From: Clonostachys chloroleuca
Taxonomy: Eukaryota; Ascomycota; Sordariomycetes; Hypocreales; Bionectriaceae
Assembly (NCBI GenBank): GCA_037952775.1
Contig: JBANAY010000003.1
Coordinates: 21,762,001 to 21,826,000 of the forward strand
Reading direction: 5' to 3'
Length of the DNA: 64,000 nt
The translations under genes and the position numbers were made by a program. This document shows, piece by piece, positions 34,035 to 46,999 of the stretch. Position 1 is the first letter of the stretch, and every line of letters begins with the position of its first letter. A model generated the notes under the pieces. The model worked only from the letters and a program-made list of their open reading frames with translations, was not told the DNA's origin and ran no database searches.

Positions 34035-36668
34035 CTAATTAATCATAAAGTCATCCAGCCGAGGCCCCGTGGCATGAGCATCATCAACCCCGGAGAGCGG
34101 CTGTTGAGAGCCAAGGAATCCCATATCGAGCCAGGCTGCCGTGTCGAGAGAGACGTTGTCGCCCAACCCCCACCACTCCGCGAACGGGAAATCCTGATCT
34201 GCGGAGCGGCCCAGTTCGTTCTCGCCGGCGTCGCCTTCGAGGAGCTTGTCGAGCTGGCAAGCGAAGAAGCGCGAGAGGAATATGTAGAGGTGTGAGACGG
34301 AGCAGGCGTGGAAGTTTCGCGCGGTCTTCTCCAGGTGGATCGGGATGGCTCGGACTCTAGCTGCGGCTTCTGCGGCTTCGGTCGATGTCAGGCATCCTCG
34401 CCTGACAGCCTGTTGGAGGTTAAAGTCAGTCTCGATATTGCCTAGCTTGAGTAAACACGGATTATCAAACCACAGGCTTACGTGGATAATCTCTGTAGAT
34501 GCATGGCAGATCATAATGAATTGGTTGTTATGGAATCCGAGAGCCATCTCGCGGAACGTCTTGTCGAGTAACACAAGGTCCAGAACTCTGTTCGCAACAG
34601 CAACAGTTCTGTGAGTTATAGTTGAGAACTCGGCAGATCTTACTGAGTCATCAATCGCCGATAAGTCTCTCAGAGCTTGCGCGTTGAGCACGAGGAGGTT
34701 GTGGTCCATATAAAAGGCCAAAACCGAGTGGAATGTAGCGGACAACGGATCGCTTGGTGTACATCGGCTGCTTCTAGAGGACTCTAAAGCTTCGAAGGCG
34801 TGCGTGTGCCAATGGAGGATAGCCGGTGCAGTTCGGTCGATTCGGTTTCGCTGTTCCAGGGCTTCCAACTAAGAGAAGAGTCAGGATAGAAAGTAAGCAA
34901 AGTCATGATGAAGACTCACCAGAAGTTCTCGTGCCAACGCAATACCGCTCACCATCTGGTCCAAGTTAGTAGTCATCGGCTTCCTCCACCACTCAGGAGC
35001 AGCAGCTGGCAACTCCCTCCAGTGTACGCCTGGGGAACGCCCGGTCGACAAGCCGAAGCTCTTGTCGGCGATAAAGGTATACAACCATGTTCTCTCAAAG
35101 TTGCGGGACAACTGCTCTCGAAACTCGGGGCTCCCATTTGGTGAAACGGCGTTGACTAGTTCTGCAACAGTGCTGGGGCTGTTTATCCCGATTTCCCTCG
35201 CAAGTTGCGTGGCCTATCAAAATGAAGCACGTCAGGGGGATTCTTGTTGCACAATAGGGGCCGGCTGCAGGCTTACATGGCTCAGGTAGAGCCAATACGG
35301 GTCATCCGATTGTCTAGCTCGTATGGGTGCCCAGTATTGGAGGTTGATGATCGCTTGAATGGTTTCCACGGTTTTGACAGAGGTGGCAATGGACCATTTC
35401 ATGGTCCCCTCGGCAATGTTGATCAGGGCAGGGTACAAGACCCGGTCTCGGGGCCGCGATGAAATAGCACACCCCAGAGCACAGACAACCGAGAATAGGG
35501 TGAATGATGCTTCATAGACGAACTCGGGGGTGTGGAGACCCGGATCCAACAACCCAACGAGTGGGTTGCGAACATCGTAGAACCTGCGTCAGGGGTCATG
35601 TTTAGCCTGTATACAATATTTGGCCCCGGACGAGCCATAGATTCTTTCGTTTGATGGGAGTACACATACAATTTGAAGTAGTACGCAACGTCATCGAGGT
35701 CAATGAGGTTTGCCGTAATAGGGTCACAAGTTGTTGGTTCGAGCTTTAATGGCATATCGATCGACTGAGTGGCCAGTACCTGCCAGTCTCTTTTGTGTAA
35801 TGTTTGGGGGCTGCAGCAATAGTTAAGTTTCATGCACCCATAAATTAAGGCGGAGGGGGTTTAGGTGAGTTACCAAAATAACTGGCCAGTCTTTCATCCT
35901 TAGGGTCAACCATGTCCTTACGCCCAATCTTGCTACGGTACGTCGTGGACAAGCGAGAGCCGAGGCCGTGGCATGTGGGGTCTGGGTCGGCGGCCACGGC
36001 GGCAGCCAAGATATGCAAAGGTGAGACGAGGGAATCCTTCAAATCGGGGCGGCTATGCTGCCCTGGGGAGGGCTCAAAGACGACCGATGCCGTTGCTGTC
36101 GACGCGCTGATACCGTGAGTTCCGTTGAAAGAGTTGGACTCCAATAGCGGTGGCGACGGGACACGCGGCGAGAGGGGAGCTTGTGAGCGAGCCCACTGTG
36201 AGCCCAGCAGGCCGGCAATAACCTCGTCACGAACTGCACTTTCCTTGATACGCGCCAGCAGTTTCTCAGCGGTTTCTGGTTTGCTTTGGTGGCGTCAGTC
36301 TGTTATCAAACATACCCCGGCAAAGAATGCGGGCGCTCACTTGGTGCTTCCTTGTTTCCGGCCACGGTGGGAGGTGTTCGGATATCGACACGACCTCGCT
36401 TGTGAAACACAGCGAGAACTAGCCCCAGTTGTCAGCTTTGTTATACGACCATGCGGAAAGGAGGGGCAGCAACCAAGAAAAGAACCTACCAGGGAATTCT
36501 ACGATCGCATTTCTGTCGCACGGCACGGCAGTTGAAGCAGGCTGTCCGCGGGCCGACATCCCCAGAGCTTGACGCGTGCCCTCCGTTCTTTGTCCCCAGT
36601 GCGTAGAATTGTTCTCCTTGCAGCTGGTCCAGGTGTTCCATGGGCTCGTCACTTGCATGGGAAGACAT
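34035..36668 (-). CDS. Zn2Cys6 transcription factor, seven exons, one frameshift
   Basis: Exons fit as 36668-36490, 36418-36341, 36283-35874, 35810-35670, 35583-35277, 35213-34920 and 34868-34035, about 747 residues. Splicing of exons 1 and 2 builds a perfect cluster, ACFNCRAVRQKCDRRIPCSR then CVSQARSCRYP, with the fourth Cys codon split by the intron. Helical regulatory-domain blocks follow (DLDDVAYYFKLFYDVRNPLV, TPEFVYEASFTLFSVVCALG, RTWLYTFIADKSFGLSTGR). Residues encoded at 34410-34481 may be a further 72-base intron without a stop. Exon 4 enters in the wrong frame after the canonical CTGCAG acceptor; one more C in the five-base run 35806-35810 would fix it. The SFGLSTGR region is like regulators of amino-acid or alkaloid-type clusters, but no target can be named. 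Confidence 0.82.
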
Positions 36669-37627
36669 GTTGCGTCTCTGTCGCGTGCACAAGTCTCATC
36701 CGGGCGGATGCTTGAGCGCGTAAAGAGGGCAAATGTGCCTGCGGGGTGCAGATCTATTGGCCGGAGCAGGATGATGCAATCAGTGCTTATGTCAGCACGC
36801 AACCATCGTTAACCCCCGTCATTCTCAGCTACCCTAAACCCTCCTTTGGCTGTGGCATAGAATCGAATCGAAGGGACCTCAACCCCATGCAAGACTGTCT
36901 CAAATGCATTATCCATGCTAGAATCAGCTATGCAATAACGCCAGATTAATTACTTTCATCGGAGTTGTGGAGTTTGGAGCTTATTTTGAGATCAACGTGG
37001 CATTGTCAGCGATCTCGGGTCATAATACCTTTTTATCTTTAGATGTCAAATGCCGAAGGCCTGTTCGCCAGCTTATCGGGACGCGTAGAGCAAAAGAGGA
37101 AATTCAGAGTCAGCCAGGGCTGAGACATACGGCCCTGTGACGATATATCAATTCCTGCGTGTTGTCTCAGTCGCGGCCGCTCTTATTTAGTAATCAACTC
37201 TGATCTATAAAACTCGATTCAGGTAGTTTGACCCGAGCTAAGCCTGATCTGCCCTTGCAAGCTGGAGTTGCCCGATTGGATCTCTCGCCATGGCAACTCC
37301 ACCTGAGAACAGGGATCGCGCGAATGCTGCCAGAGACGGTCAAGCGGCTCGCTTCAAAAAAGACTGGCGTCCCAATGTGTCCGAATATCCAGCGCGTACA
37401 ACAGCAGGATTCGAAACGGCCGTAACTCACAATGGAAAGATGTCTCCCCTTGGCTGTCAGAGGAGCACGAGCCTGCGTACCCGCTTATATATCTTCCATC
37501 TGACAATCTCCAGTTTTGGGTCCGGCATTTGGATGAATGTCACTCTATCTCGGCATATATTACCCTCTTTCTCGTCGCGTGTCCAACGAGCTCTAATATC
37601 CTGGATCTATTTTCCCAGAGTAACATC
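36669..37627. other. Intergenic region
   Basis: Divergent upstream region of two Zn2Cys6 regulators. Open frames at 37.2-37.7 kb overlap in several frames and look non-coding apart from the first exon of the right-hand gene. Confidence 0.5.
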
Positions 37628-39315
37628 ATGTTGTGCGGCAAGTTCGACAGGCGTCGCGGAGGCCATCGCTGCATGGCCTGCAGGAGAGCTCACAAGAAGG
37701 TTTGTGGATTTCTTGCCTTACCACACCTCTCTCCTAGACCGGTAGATTACAGTTCGTGGTGCTGATTGACTATAGTGCGATGGTGGTGCTGGCAAAGCTT
37801 GCTCGTACTGCACCGAGCGACTGATGAAATGCTCCTACGCCTCCGGGAGCCCGAAGCAGGACACTCTGAGAGTGGTCCAGTTTGCCCCTCGCAAGGCTAT
37901 TGTCCTTGACAACTGGAGATACACGACGGCCTGCTTCGAAGAGGCCTTCGGTTCCCTCATGCAGTTTTCTGTCCTCCAGGGCGAGGAGATGATTTCCTTG
38001 AGCCAGAAAGATGCGGGTATCAGCCAGGTGGTTTCAACTATCGGCGAAATCTACATGTGCCGAACAAACGACTACCCTAGGTTTTTGGAAAGGAGAGAGG
38101 TGTTCCAAGAGCTGGCAGCAAAGCAGAGAGCTGCTTGTTGCCAACAGATGCAGAGTCGTTCAGTGATATGGTCCAATGCGCCTCTGGCTTGCGCCCTTAT
38201 GTTGGTCGCGATTGAGGTGACTAACGAAAGTTCCGTGATATTTTTCCACAGTTTTTCTAACTGATATGCAGATGATGTTGTTTGGGAATATCGATCCTTG
38301 CATGCCGTGGATGACAGACGCCTCCGACTACATCGAACGCACCACGTCGAATATGTCCGATCTGCCATCCTTTGATAAAGATCTCATACGTCTTGCCCAA
38401 CTTATTGACGTTGTCAACTCGATTTCGCGGGCCCAGAACCCTGCAGGGTTTGACTTTGTCGATGCGAGGCTCAAGACTGAATTTCCGACGGGGAATATTT
38501 TATATGGCCCAACCCCCCTGCTGAACAAGGATGCGGACTACATCTTATCAGCATTGTGGCATTGGGCTGTGCTACAGCAAAGGTGCGTAGACTATCATCC
38601 GTATTTTTACGTTTCTTCTTACTAAACGTATCATAGAATGATCATATGGTCGGTTGACGCCCAGTTCAATCCAATTCTCAGCCCGGAGAAGAAAATTGAA
38701 GGAATCGAGTTGATTTGCGCGGCATCTTCCTTGCAGACGAAAATCCTTCAATCCTATATGAATCTATCCACTCTTTCAGAGGCGCATTACAACATGTTGG
38801 CCCCATATAGTTTCTGGATTCTGATCGGAATATCCCAGCAGCTTCGAAACGAACAGTGGAGCACTCTTGAATGCGACATCCCAGCTCTGCCAGATGATTG
38901 TCTACACCAATATGCGATAGACACGCTTGATTGTATCGGTGCAATGGCTGGAAAAGCCGGAATTCTGGTCGCGTCTTTCATCTCCATTGTATTCACCATG
39001 GGCCTTGAGATGGTGAGCGATGAGGACCGAAGAAAGGCTTACGGACTGTTGGATATCCAACAAGCCCGCTATTTCGAGATCTCTGACCACTTCAAGTTTG
39101 TTTTGAACGAATTATGGAGCCTCAACCTGAGGAACCCTACTGAGTTTTACATGTTGAAGATGGCAATGGGAGCCAAGGGTCTGGATTTCCGCCCTGCGAG
39201 GGGAATCGATCATCAATCCCCGGAACTTGCCGAAAACTTGGTCAACCAGCAACACGCCATGCTAGAGAAGGGACTCGAGATCTCTGAAAGTGATTTGATG
39301 AGCCAGGTTCTCTGA
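37628..39315 (+). CDS. Zn2Cys6 transcription factor
   Basis: Four exons (37628-37699, 37776-38216, 38272-38582, 38637-39315) give 500 residues. The zinc cluster is split by intron 1: HRCMACRRAHKK joined to CDGGAGKACSYC, then TERLMKCSY, a CX2CX6CX7CX2CX6C pattern. The remainder is helical with no sharp motif (FEEAFGSLMQFSVLQGEEM, AHYNMLAPYSFWILIGISQQ). The start is the first in-frame ATG (MLCGKFDRR), putting the cluster at the extreme N-terminus. It diverges from the previous regulator across about 1 kb, and the two may be co-regulated. Target unknown. The cluster has a Gly/Ala loop in place of the usual Pro before the fourth Cys. Confidence 0.85.
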
Positions 39316-41732
39316 GGTAATGGGATATCATGTATTGTTACGATTTCCTTCCTCATGACTTCTCTGATGTTTTCTTTGTTATAGACTTTTACCATTCAAG
39401 AGCTTTCGCTTCTTAGGCTACTGTTTCTGCTTTTCCTGTGTGTTATTTTTACTTGTTTGGGGCCTGGTTGCCGATTGATCCTGCATTCGTAGTAATTGAT
39501 CTAGCTCTTTTGGGGTTGCTGTGTGTTGCGCCTGATCTTTTCACCCAATAACCGCAAAGTATTCTGAAGATCCATAGTGTGACGGCAAATCTGATGCGGA
39601 GCAAGTTGCTGCAATTACTGCTTCCTTGAGAAGCGACACGGTCTCTTCTAAGCCACCTCCTGCGCGCTGGCCGCAGTACTTACGGCGTATAAGTAGACAG
39701 ACATAGGTCGTGGTCAGGGCCAGTTATTTTAGGTGTGTGTTGGTGGAGTGACTCATTGGTTGACAAGCCTCAATGTATACGTACGTACCGCAGAGTCGAA
39801 ACGTATCTTCCATGGGGTGCCGGACTGTTATTTTATGAAGTTCAGTTCTTGAGAATGCGTATTTTTGTGTTTTGAAAAGCAATGACTAGGCAGAAGGCAC
39901 AAAAGTTCCAACCGTTGCTATTGTAAACTTGATCACGTTCGGAGAAACCTAATTACGGATGTTGGGATTGTGTTCGTCCTTACAAACCAATGTAGTCATG
40001 TGCAAAGATTACAGTGCCATTGATCTAGGTATCATTTTACGAGAAAACAATGAATGTAACGTTACGAGTCCGCCAACCGAGATTTATCTGTCGGCGGCAT
40101 AATACTCATAAACCCTCTATGTTATTCTTACTCTATGCACACGGAGAGTAAAATTGTTCCCGTCCCCGAGGCCTTAAAGATACCGACCTGAATTGTTGCT
40201 ACCCGTATTCTCAGTTGTATCTCTTCCATCACAAATCATAAGGAAAAACGATTAAACCAGCCACACAAACCGCTTTGACAAGACTGATATCGCTATTTGG
40301 AGGATTCATCTCTTGAATCGCACCTTTCTCCTACTCTCAAGATTTCATATCTTTACTTGACCAAGTTGGGTGCCGACACTCCCGCACTTGAGTAATCCGT
40401 GCCTGGGGTTGCCGATTCATGCGACGACGCAGCCAATACTGCAACAAGATGCAAAGGCTGGACCTCAACTTCCTATCAAAGCTCAGGTCTCCCATTCCAC
40501 CCCATCAAGAGATCCTTTCCCAATAAACGAGATTATACAAGCTGACACTTGGAAATTCAGCGCTCTACACTATTAGTAGTGGCATTCCCCCATGTGTTGC
40601 ACTTGCATAGAACTGCTCTTCCGCCCAACGCCGATCGAAAACCGAAACCCGAACCCCCTTCGTTCCGCTACTTCCGCAGAAATTATCAACAGGGATTGCT
40701 ATATACCGAGCCTTCGCACAGTTGCACATTGTGGTACATCTATGGGGGCGATCTGATCACATTGCCACTACCTTACTGCCTCGTACTTGTGTTCGTTGCA
40801 TCTAGGAACTCATCGATTCTGTCTAACTTGGCTAGGGTCAAGAAATAATTTTCAGTCATCTCCCCGAATCCTCTTGAGGTTATGTTCACCGGGCTTCAAC
40901 TCGGACCCTGAGCTTGCGTGGATAGCTGGGAGTATTGAAGCTTTCCGGAGAGGCTTCAAGTTGTACCTGATAACTGATCGAGATATTGATTGGACCAAGA
41001 ACGTGACTATCATTGGAAGGAGGATCGTAGGGCTAGTAAGTTGTTTCTTTTGAAAGTCTACGAAAACTCTACGAAAAGGGATCCCAGGCATATCACCTAG
41101 TACAAACCCGCCTCTGTTTTGATTGCTATCAGATGAAGCGTCTTAAGTTGACGCCATCCAATGGGTGACGTTCAGACGGATAGAGTGACACGACATTGCC
41201 ACAATGTCCAAATGCTTATTATTATTAAACATTGCCTCATCGTAAAATCTAAAATGTTGCTTTCTTGTCACTTACTAAACTGCCTCTGGCTTAATAATAT
41301 CTTATCTGGACAATGCGTTCAATCCGCTGGGTTTGTCTTTTGAATTTCTGACTGCGTGCCAACCTTTGAGAAACACACACAACCTGCCTTAGTTAGAAAC
41401 CCTCTCCCTGGATCCAATCTTGAAGAATCTTCCTAGGTAATGCTCGCCTAAATACACCAAATGGGGAGGCTCAAGCATTGCGGGAGGACTTTCCTTCATG
41501 AGGTGTGCACACGTGAAATGTGGTCAAATACGCCCATTCTACTAGACCTGCAGGTTAGTAAGTATAAGTACGTTAGAGGAAGCATGCATTCAAGGAGTCT
41601 ATTTATGTTGGTGGGCTTGCAATGTGTCTTTATAAGACTGCTGGCGACTGCGACGAAAAACATTACTTTCACGCGGATTCTGTTGGGCGTGAAACAGAGG
41701 GAACAACACCAATAAGCGGTTATTGAAGACTC
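39316..41732. other. Long gene-free stretch
   Basis: About 2.4 kb. Only short frames are present. One at 40787-41053 (+) contains a plausible-looking stretch (GFKLYLITDRDIDWTKNVTI) but has neither start context nor continuation, and could be a gene remnant. AT-rich around 41.2 kb. Confidence 0.45.
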
Positions 41733-42362
41733 TCAGGCTTTCATTGTAGAAAAACACTGACTACAATGTTCTCTCTGAGTAGTATCCTTCATGCTGGAAT
41801 TCTGCATCAGTTCTGAGACCAGTCCAAGAAGTACTGGCTCATCTTCGTCAGAAGCCTGATAAGGATCCAGAGAATTCTTTTTCATTATCAAATCAATCAC
41901 CCCATCCGCCCATTCAGCATCATCCAACACCAAGGTTCCCTCATCTTCGCTGAAATACTTCACGCTCGAGACCAGTTGTAATTCGTGGCTTGCGTGAAAC
42001 TTAGCGACCAAAGTCGGATCCGAGGGCTTTGGGGTACTTGTGCAATGACATGGTTCTGACCCTCTTTCTCCGACTTGGAACCCCTCCTGAATCACAAAAT
42101 TCACACCCTCCCTGCTACCCATGTAGAAAGTACTGCTACTATCATGGTATGGAATTCCATGATGGCCGTTTGCGAGCTTTCTGTGCAACACTAGACCTGT
42201 CCCCCCATTCCGAGCGGTCTCATCGAAAGTCATGAAAGCGTATCGCATCGTCCCTGTCTCACTAAGGAGGGTGATTTGGTGGATTTCAACAACCTAGTCT
42301 TTGTGGGTCTCCAAAGCCTCTTCTGTTTCGTCGAAAGGGTCGAAGGCAGGTTTTTGAGCCAT
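41733..42362 (-). pseudogene. Hypothetical protein with an in-frame TAG near its start
   Basis: A protein-like open frame of 171 codons from ATG 42248 (MRYAFMTFDETARNGGTGLV ... NFVIQEGFQVGERG ... LDDAEWADGVIDLIMKK). The same frame runs upstream without break through VVEIHQITLLSETGT to a TAG at 42294-42296, then through 22 further codons to a well-placed ATG at 42362 (MAQKPAFDPFDETEEALETH). The parts on both sides of the TAG read like one protein, so the simplest view is a 209-residue gene with one nonsense codon (a CAG to TAG change would explain it). Alternatively a shorter protein starts at 42248. Function unknown; I do not recognise the family. Confidence 0.5.
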
Positions 42363-44059
42363 GATGGTTGCCGTTTCGTTCTTCGTTCAACGGGGAAGAT
42401 ACGTTGGCGTAGGCAAGATTCCGGATGATTTGGGGTTAATGGCGATTTGCTAAAGCGCTGGAATATCTGTTGGTTTAAGCCGTCGCCCCCCTTGTTTCTG
42501 TGAGAGTTAATAAGAGTTCAAGTTAGTCTTCTGAGGAAAGTGTTACCATCTGAATCATGGGATCTCATCCGAGTTTTGGGTTCTGCGTAATTCTGTGGCA
42601 AGACTGTTAGTATCCCAAAGCTAAAATTTGACTTGGTTTGCCGTTGCAGAGAGGCGAAGCAGGGAGAGCGAGTGGCGACCACTTGCCAATTGGCTATGTT
42701 ATTATGGCCTATAAAGTTTAGTGTTTTAGGCTACTGAAGCTATCGTAATGTATGTATGAGGAGTCAGGTCATTGTGCTTGGGATAACTCAATAATCTAGT
42801 GTGTAAGACTCAACTGTGTATTGTTCTTGGTTCCTTCCGTGAATTACAATTTGGGGACTGCATAAACCTCATTAGCCAACACGACACGGTTTGTGGATGT
42901 GGGCAAACCAAGTGAGAACCTATGCCCGGCCTCTCTCGTACAACAAGAAGAGAAAACTCAGCGATACTACGGAAAGGTGTGAGAAGAACAAGCCCTTAGG
43001 TAATTAAAATCAGAAAATCCTCCTCAAAATCTCTTGAATTTAGCCATTTGTTTAGTTTCATTGTTATGTTCATGTGGCTGATCATTGTGTTGAGATGTCG
43101 GGTTTGGCATCTTCTCTTGTTGTTTAACTTTATGCTCGAACTCTCTTAAGTTCATGTGACTGGAGCTGGGCTCTAAATATCCACACATCTCTTCATCCAT
43201 TGGACCAGGCGGCTTCTAGGAAAGCTAGTTGAAAATTGTTAAACATTCCCCGATCAAATGACAGACAGAAGCCTGATGAGAACCTGACTTATTCCTTTCA
43301 AAGCCAGCTTCGCCTCTCTACCAGTCAAACTCGATCATGAGCAACTGAGCTGCATATGCTCAGACTTTACAGCAGAACCAAGGACGCTACCTTGTTTCCA
43401 TTAGCCGTACATGAAGTATGGACATAGAACCGGGCCTCAACGGCTACCTTGGGATTGGATTGCACCACATAAAGGTTAGTAAATACAGTGAACAACGTAT
43501 ATACAAAATGAGTGTGCGACATTCAACGACACCCATTCAACACCAATCATGATTGAGAATTTAAGCGACTTGGGGCCAACAGGGCAGGTGAGTGTGGAGT
43601 ATAGCGATATTTGGTCATGGTTGGTCTAAGAATTAAGTATCTCGCATTTTGTATGCTGGAGGTTGAGGCATGGCTGGGAATCAAACTTGATGCGTGGGAT
43701 AATTTCCCTTTTCTGCAAGGGTTAATCTCATGTTCGCGCCTCTCCTTCACTTCCCAGCTAGCTTAATCGACCATTTATACTGATAGACCCGCCATGCATT
43801 CCGTGATCCAGCAATGGAACCAACTATTAATGACGGAAAGACCGCTCGGACAAGGGATCGTGGGTTTCTTGGCCTCGGGTCAATCAATACACAATTGCCA
43901 CTAGGAGGCATCATTGCATTGCGTGTGTTCTACTTACTTGCAAGCAAAAATTCAAAGCTTACATGGACTGAGAAACACCTTCCACAAATTTGACGATCAA
44001 AACATCTCCATTTCCATTGCTCGGAACTAGCAAGAGCTACTGTCCTATTCTGCACTCTT
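42363..44059. other. Long gene-free stretch
   Basis: About 1.7 kb with only short, unconvincing frames. It holds the upstream region of the hypothetical gene and the 3' side of the dehydrogenase. Confidence 0.5.
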
Positions 44060-45267
44060 CTAATCTGAGCGGATCATCACTTTGATAGAACCGCTTTCGG
44101 GATCTGAAGCTGTCTTAAAAGCTTCCACTCCGGTCGCGAGTGTGAACTCATGAGTTACAAGTCTCTTCAGGTTAACCATCCCGCTCGAGAGAACTCGGAT
44201 TGCTCGTGGCCACATGTTGACATAAGGTTGTTGAAACTCCACCTGGACTTCTTGTGCACTGCAACGCATGAATGGAATCTCCATCTTCTCCTTGCCAACA
44301 CCGATAATGAATACTTTCCCCCCGAACTTGACAGACTGGATAGCATTACTGACAGAACTTTCAACACCAGTGCATTCGAGAGCAACAGCAACTTCGACAC
44401 CATCACCCATGGCTTGATGAATCTTTCTCCAAACTCCTCAGGGGATTGACCTTTCTCCACCAGGTGAGTCCGCACATCAGGCATGATTGTCTTGGCAAAC
44501 TCCAGGCGCTTCGGATCAATGTCTGTTATAGCGATTGGCCAGGCCCCGGCTGCTCGGCAGACATCTAAGGTGATAAGGCCAATTGGACCTGCTCCGCAAA
44601 TGACGACAGGATCACCGATCTTGACTCCAGACCTTGTGACTGCAGTGAGCGCAACGCTGAGGGGCTCGAGAAGGGCGCCTTCGTCGTATGAAAGATCCCC
44701 AATCTTATGGCACCACATCGCTGGGTGATTGACATATCGCCGTAGAAGGCCGTGCGAGGGAGGCGAGGATCGGAAGACCAGGTCTTTGCAGCCGTTGTAG
44801 CGGCCAGTGAGGCAAGGTTCGCAGATACCGCAGATGATGTGAGGCTCAATAGCAACCCGATCACCAACCACCAGAGTCTTGACGTCAGGGTGGACTGCTA
44901 TCACGACGCCGGCGGATTCATGACCTAGAATATGAGGTCCAGTCACTTTCCACGGCCCGATACCTTCATGTTTCCAGAAATGTATATCAGAACTACGAAC
45001 AACCTTGAATCAGCATTGAAGTTATGTGTTATATGGAGGTGGAGGTACGAGCAAAAAGAAAACCGTCAAACTGTTGCTAGTAGGTTCTTACCCGCAGATA
45101 CCGGTAGACTTGATCGATACGGTGACCTCGCCGGGCTTGAGACTCGACCCGTTTAGGACCTCTTCTAAAGTAGGAGAGGCTGCACTAAGGTAGAGCTTTT
45201 GTTCGAGATCGATATGAATCCCGACATTCTCCAATTTCGGAGCAATATCCGAGGTTTCTGACACCAT
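44060..45267 (-). CDS. L-arabinitol 4-dehydrogenase-like zinc MDR, one frameshift
   Basis: Oxidises polyols with NAD; the closest type is LadA, which converts L-arabinitol to L-xylulose in fungal L-arabinose catabolism. Two exons (45267-45092 and 44992-44060) give about 369 residues. Catalytic zinc residues are in TGICGSDIHFW and ILGHESAG. Structural-zinc Cys are in [15 protein letters not shown], followed by [18 protein letters not shown] and the [11 protein letters not shown] block. The nucleotide-binding GAGPIGL is followed by ITDIDPKRL, whose Asp favours NAD. LadA-specific [12 protein letters not shown] and [13 protein letters not shown] follow. The frame breaks near 44424-44426, a TTT on the plus strand: one more A on the coding strand (GGAGAAAAG) would restore it. 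It is either a recent pseudogene or a sequence error. It diverges from a clearly dead reductase of the next pathway step. Confidence 0.85.
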
Positions 45268-45911
45268 TTTCTCATAACGGACCAGATTTCAATATGATCG
45301 ACTTGGTGTTTCAATACCGAAGATTTGATCCAAGGTATCAGGGAACAGGAAGGGCTGGTAACTAATACTAACCACCGGTAGTAGCCATGACTTTTTGATA
45401 TGTGAAGAATAGCTGGTATGTTTTCCCCGCAAGATCCTAATTTGCCCCCGTATAAGTGCGGGGAAGGGAAGGAAACCGTATAGTGCCATCACCATGACAT
45501 CACAAGTGGTGACAGGATTATCGAGCATCGAGCTAGGTAGCTTGTGGAGTGAAATTATGGAGACGCATAAATTACGAGAAATGGAATCGCAGCCGAAGCA
45601 GCCGCTAAAAATAAAGATAGTAATTAGTTTGGCACAGTTTAGTTCTCGGCATGCTCGTCTAGTGGACGTCTAGTGGAGTTCACACCTACAATTGATGATC
45701 ATGGAATCTATGGCTAGAAAGCCGCCTTGAGCGGCGGAGTCGTGTTGATGGTGAAGAGGACCTGCTTATTTATGTTCATTCATTGTTAGACTATATTCAC
45801 AGTAAATGGCCTGAGAGAGACTAACCCAATCTTATAAGATCCCAGTCCTCCCCATGCACACTTTCCACTTCGTCCTCCTATTACTTACCCTCTCATTAAA
45901 TCGCCACCGTC
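45268..45911. promoter_or_regulatory. Divergent promoter with candidate CreA sites
   Basis: Three SYGGRG-type sites, the carbon-catabolite repressor CreA consensus: CCCCGC at 45425-45430 (minus), GCGGGG at 45458-45463 and GCGGAG at 45734-45739. These suit a sugar-alcohol catabolic gene pair. The consensus is short and occurs often by chance, so this is weak evidence. Confidence 0.35.
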
Positions 45912-46695
<784 letters not shown>

Positions 46696-46999
46696 TAGAG
46701 CATAGTCCGGGCTTTTCGTAATCGCGCCACTTCATCAGATCATGGAGCCTGTGCCGCAGATCTTGGTGCTAGCTGAAACCCGGCTTCACAGGGAAATGTT
46801 CCCCGTTGGCTGCTTAAATTCCCAACCGTGCTGTAATGCTGACTGCTTCGGTCCCTTCGATGTAGCATTGGCGTCTGTCTGAGGACCAGGGGTGGTCCCT
46901 GTACGCTGATTCCCCTCTTCTGAATAAAGTCGTATGTCTTCCTTTCCCCTCATTCTCTTTTCTACAAGGTGCAAGTTAATTGTTGAATGCACCAGCAAG

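Noticed and set aside
29042..39315. A secondary-metabolite cluster, because of the several Zn2Cys6 regulators and a nearby methyltransferase
   Set aside because: No PKS, NRPS, terpene synthase or other backbone enzyme in the window, and the methyltransferase is 18 kb away.
44424..44426. Counting the dehydrogenase frameshift with the C5 group
   Set aside because: It lies at a three-base T/A run, not at a C5 run, so it needs a separate explanation.
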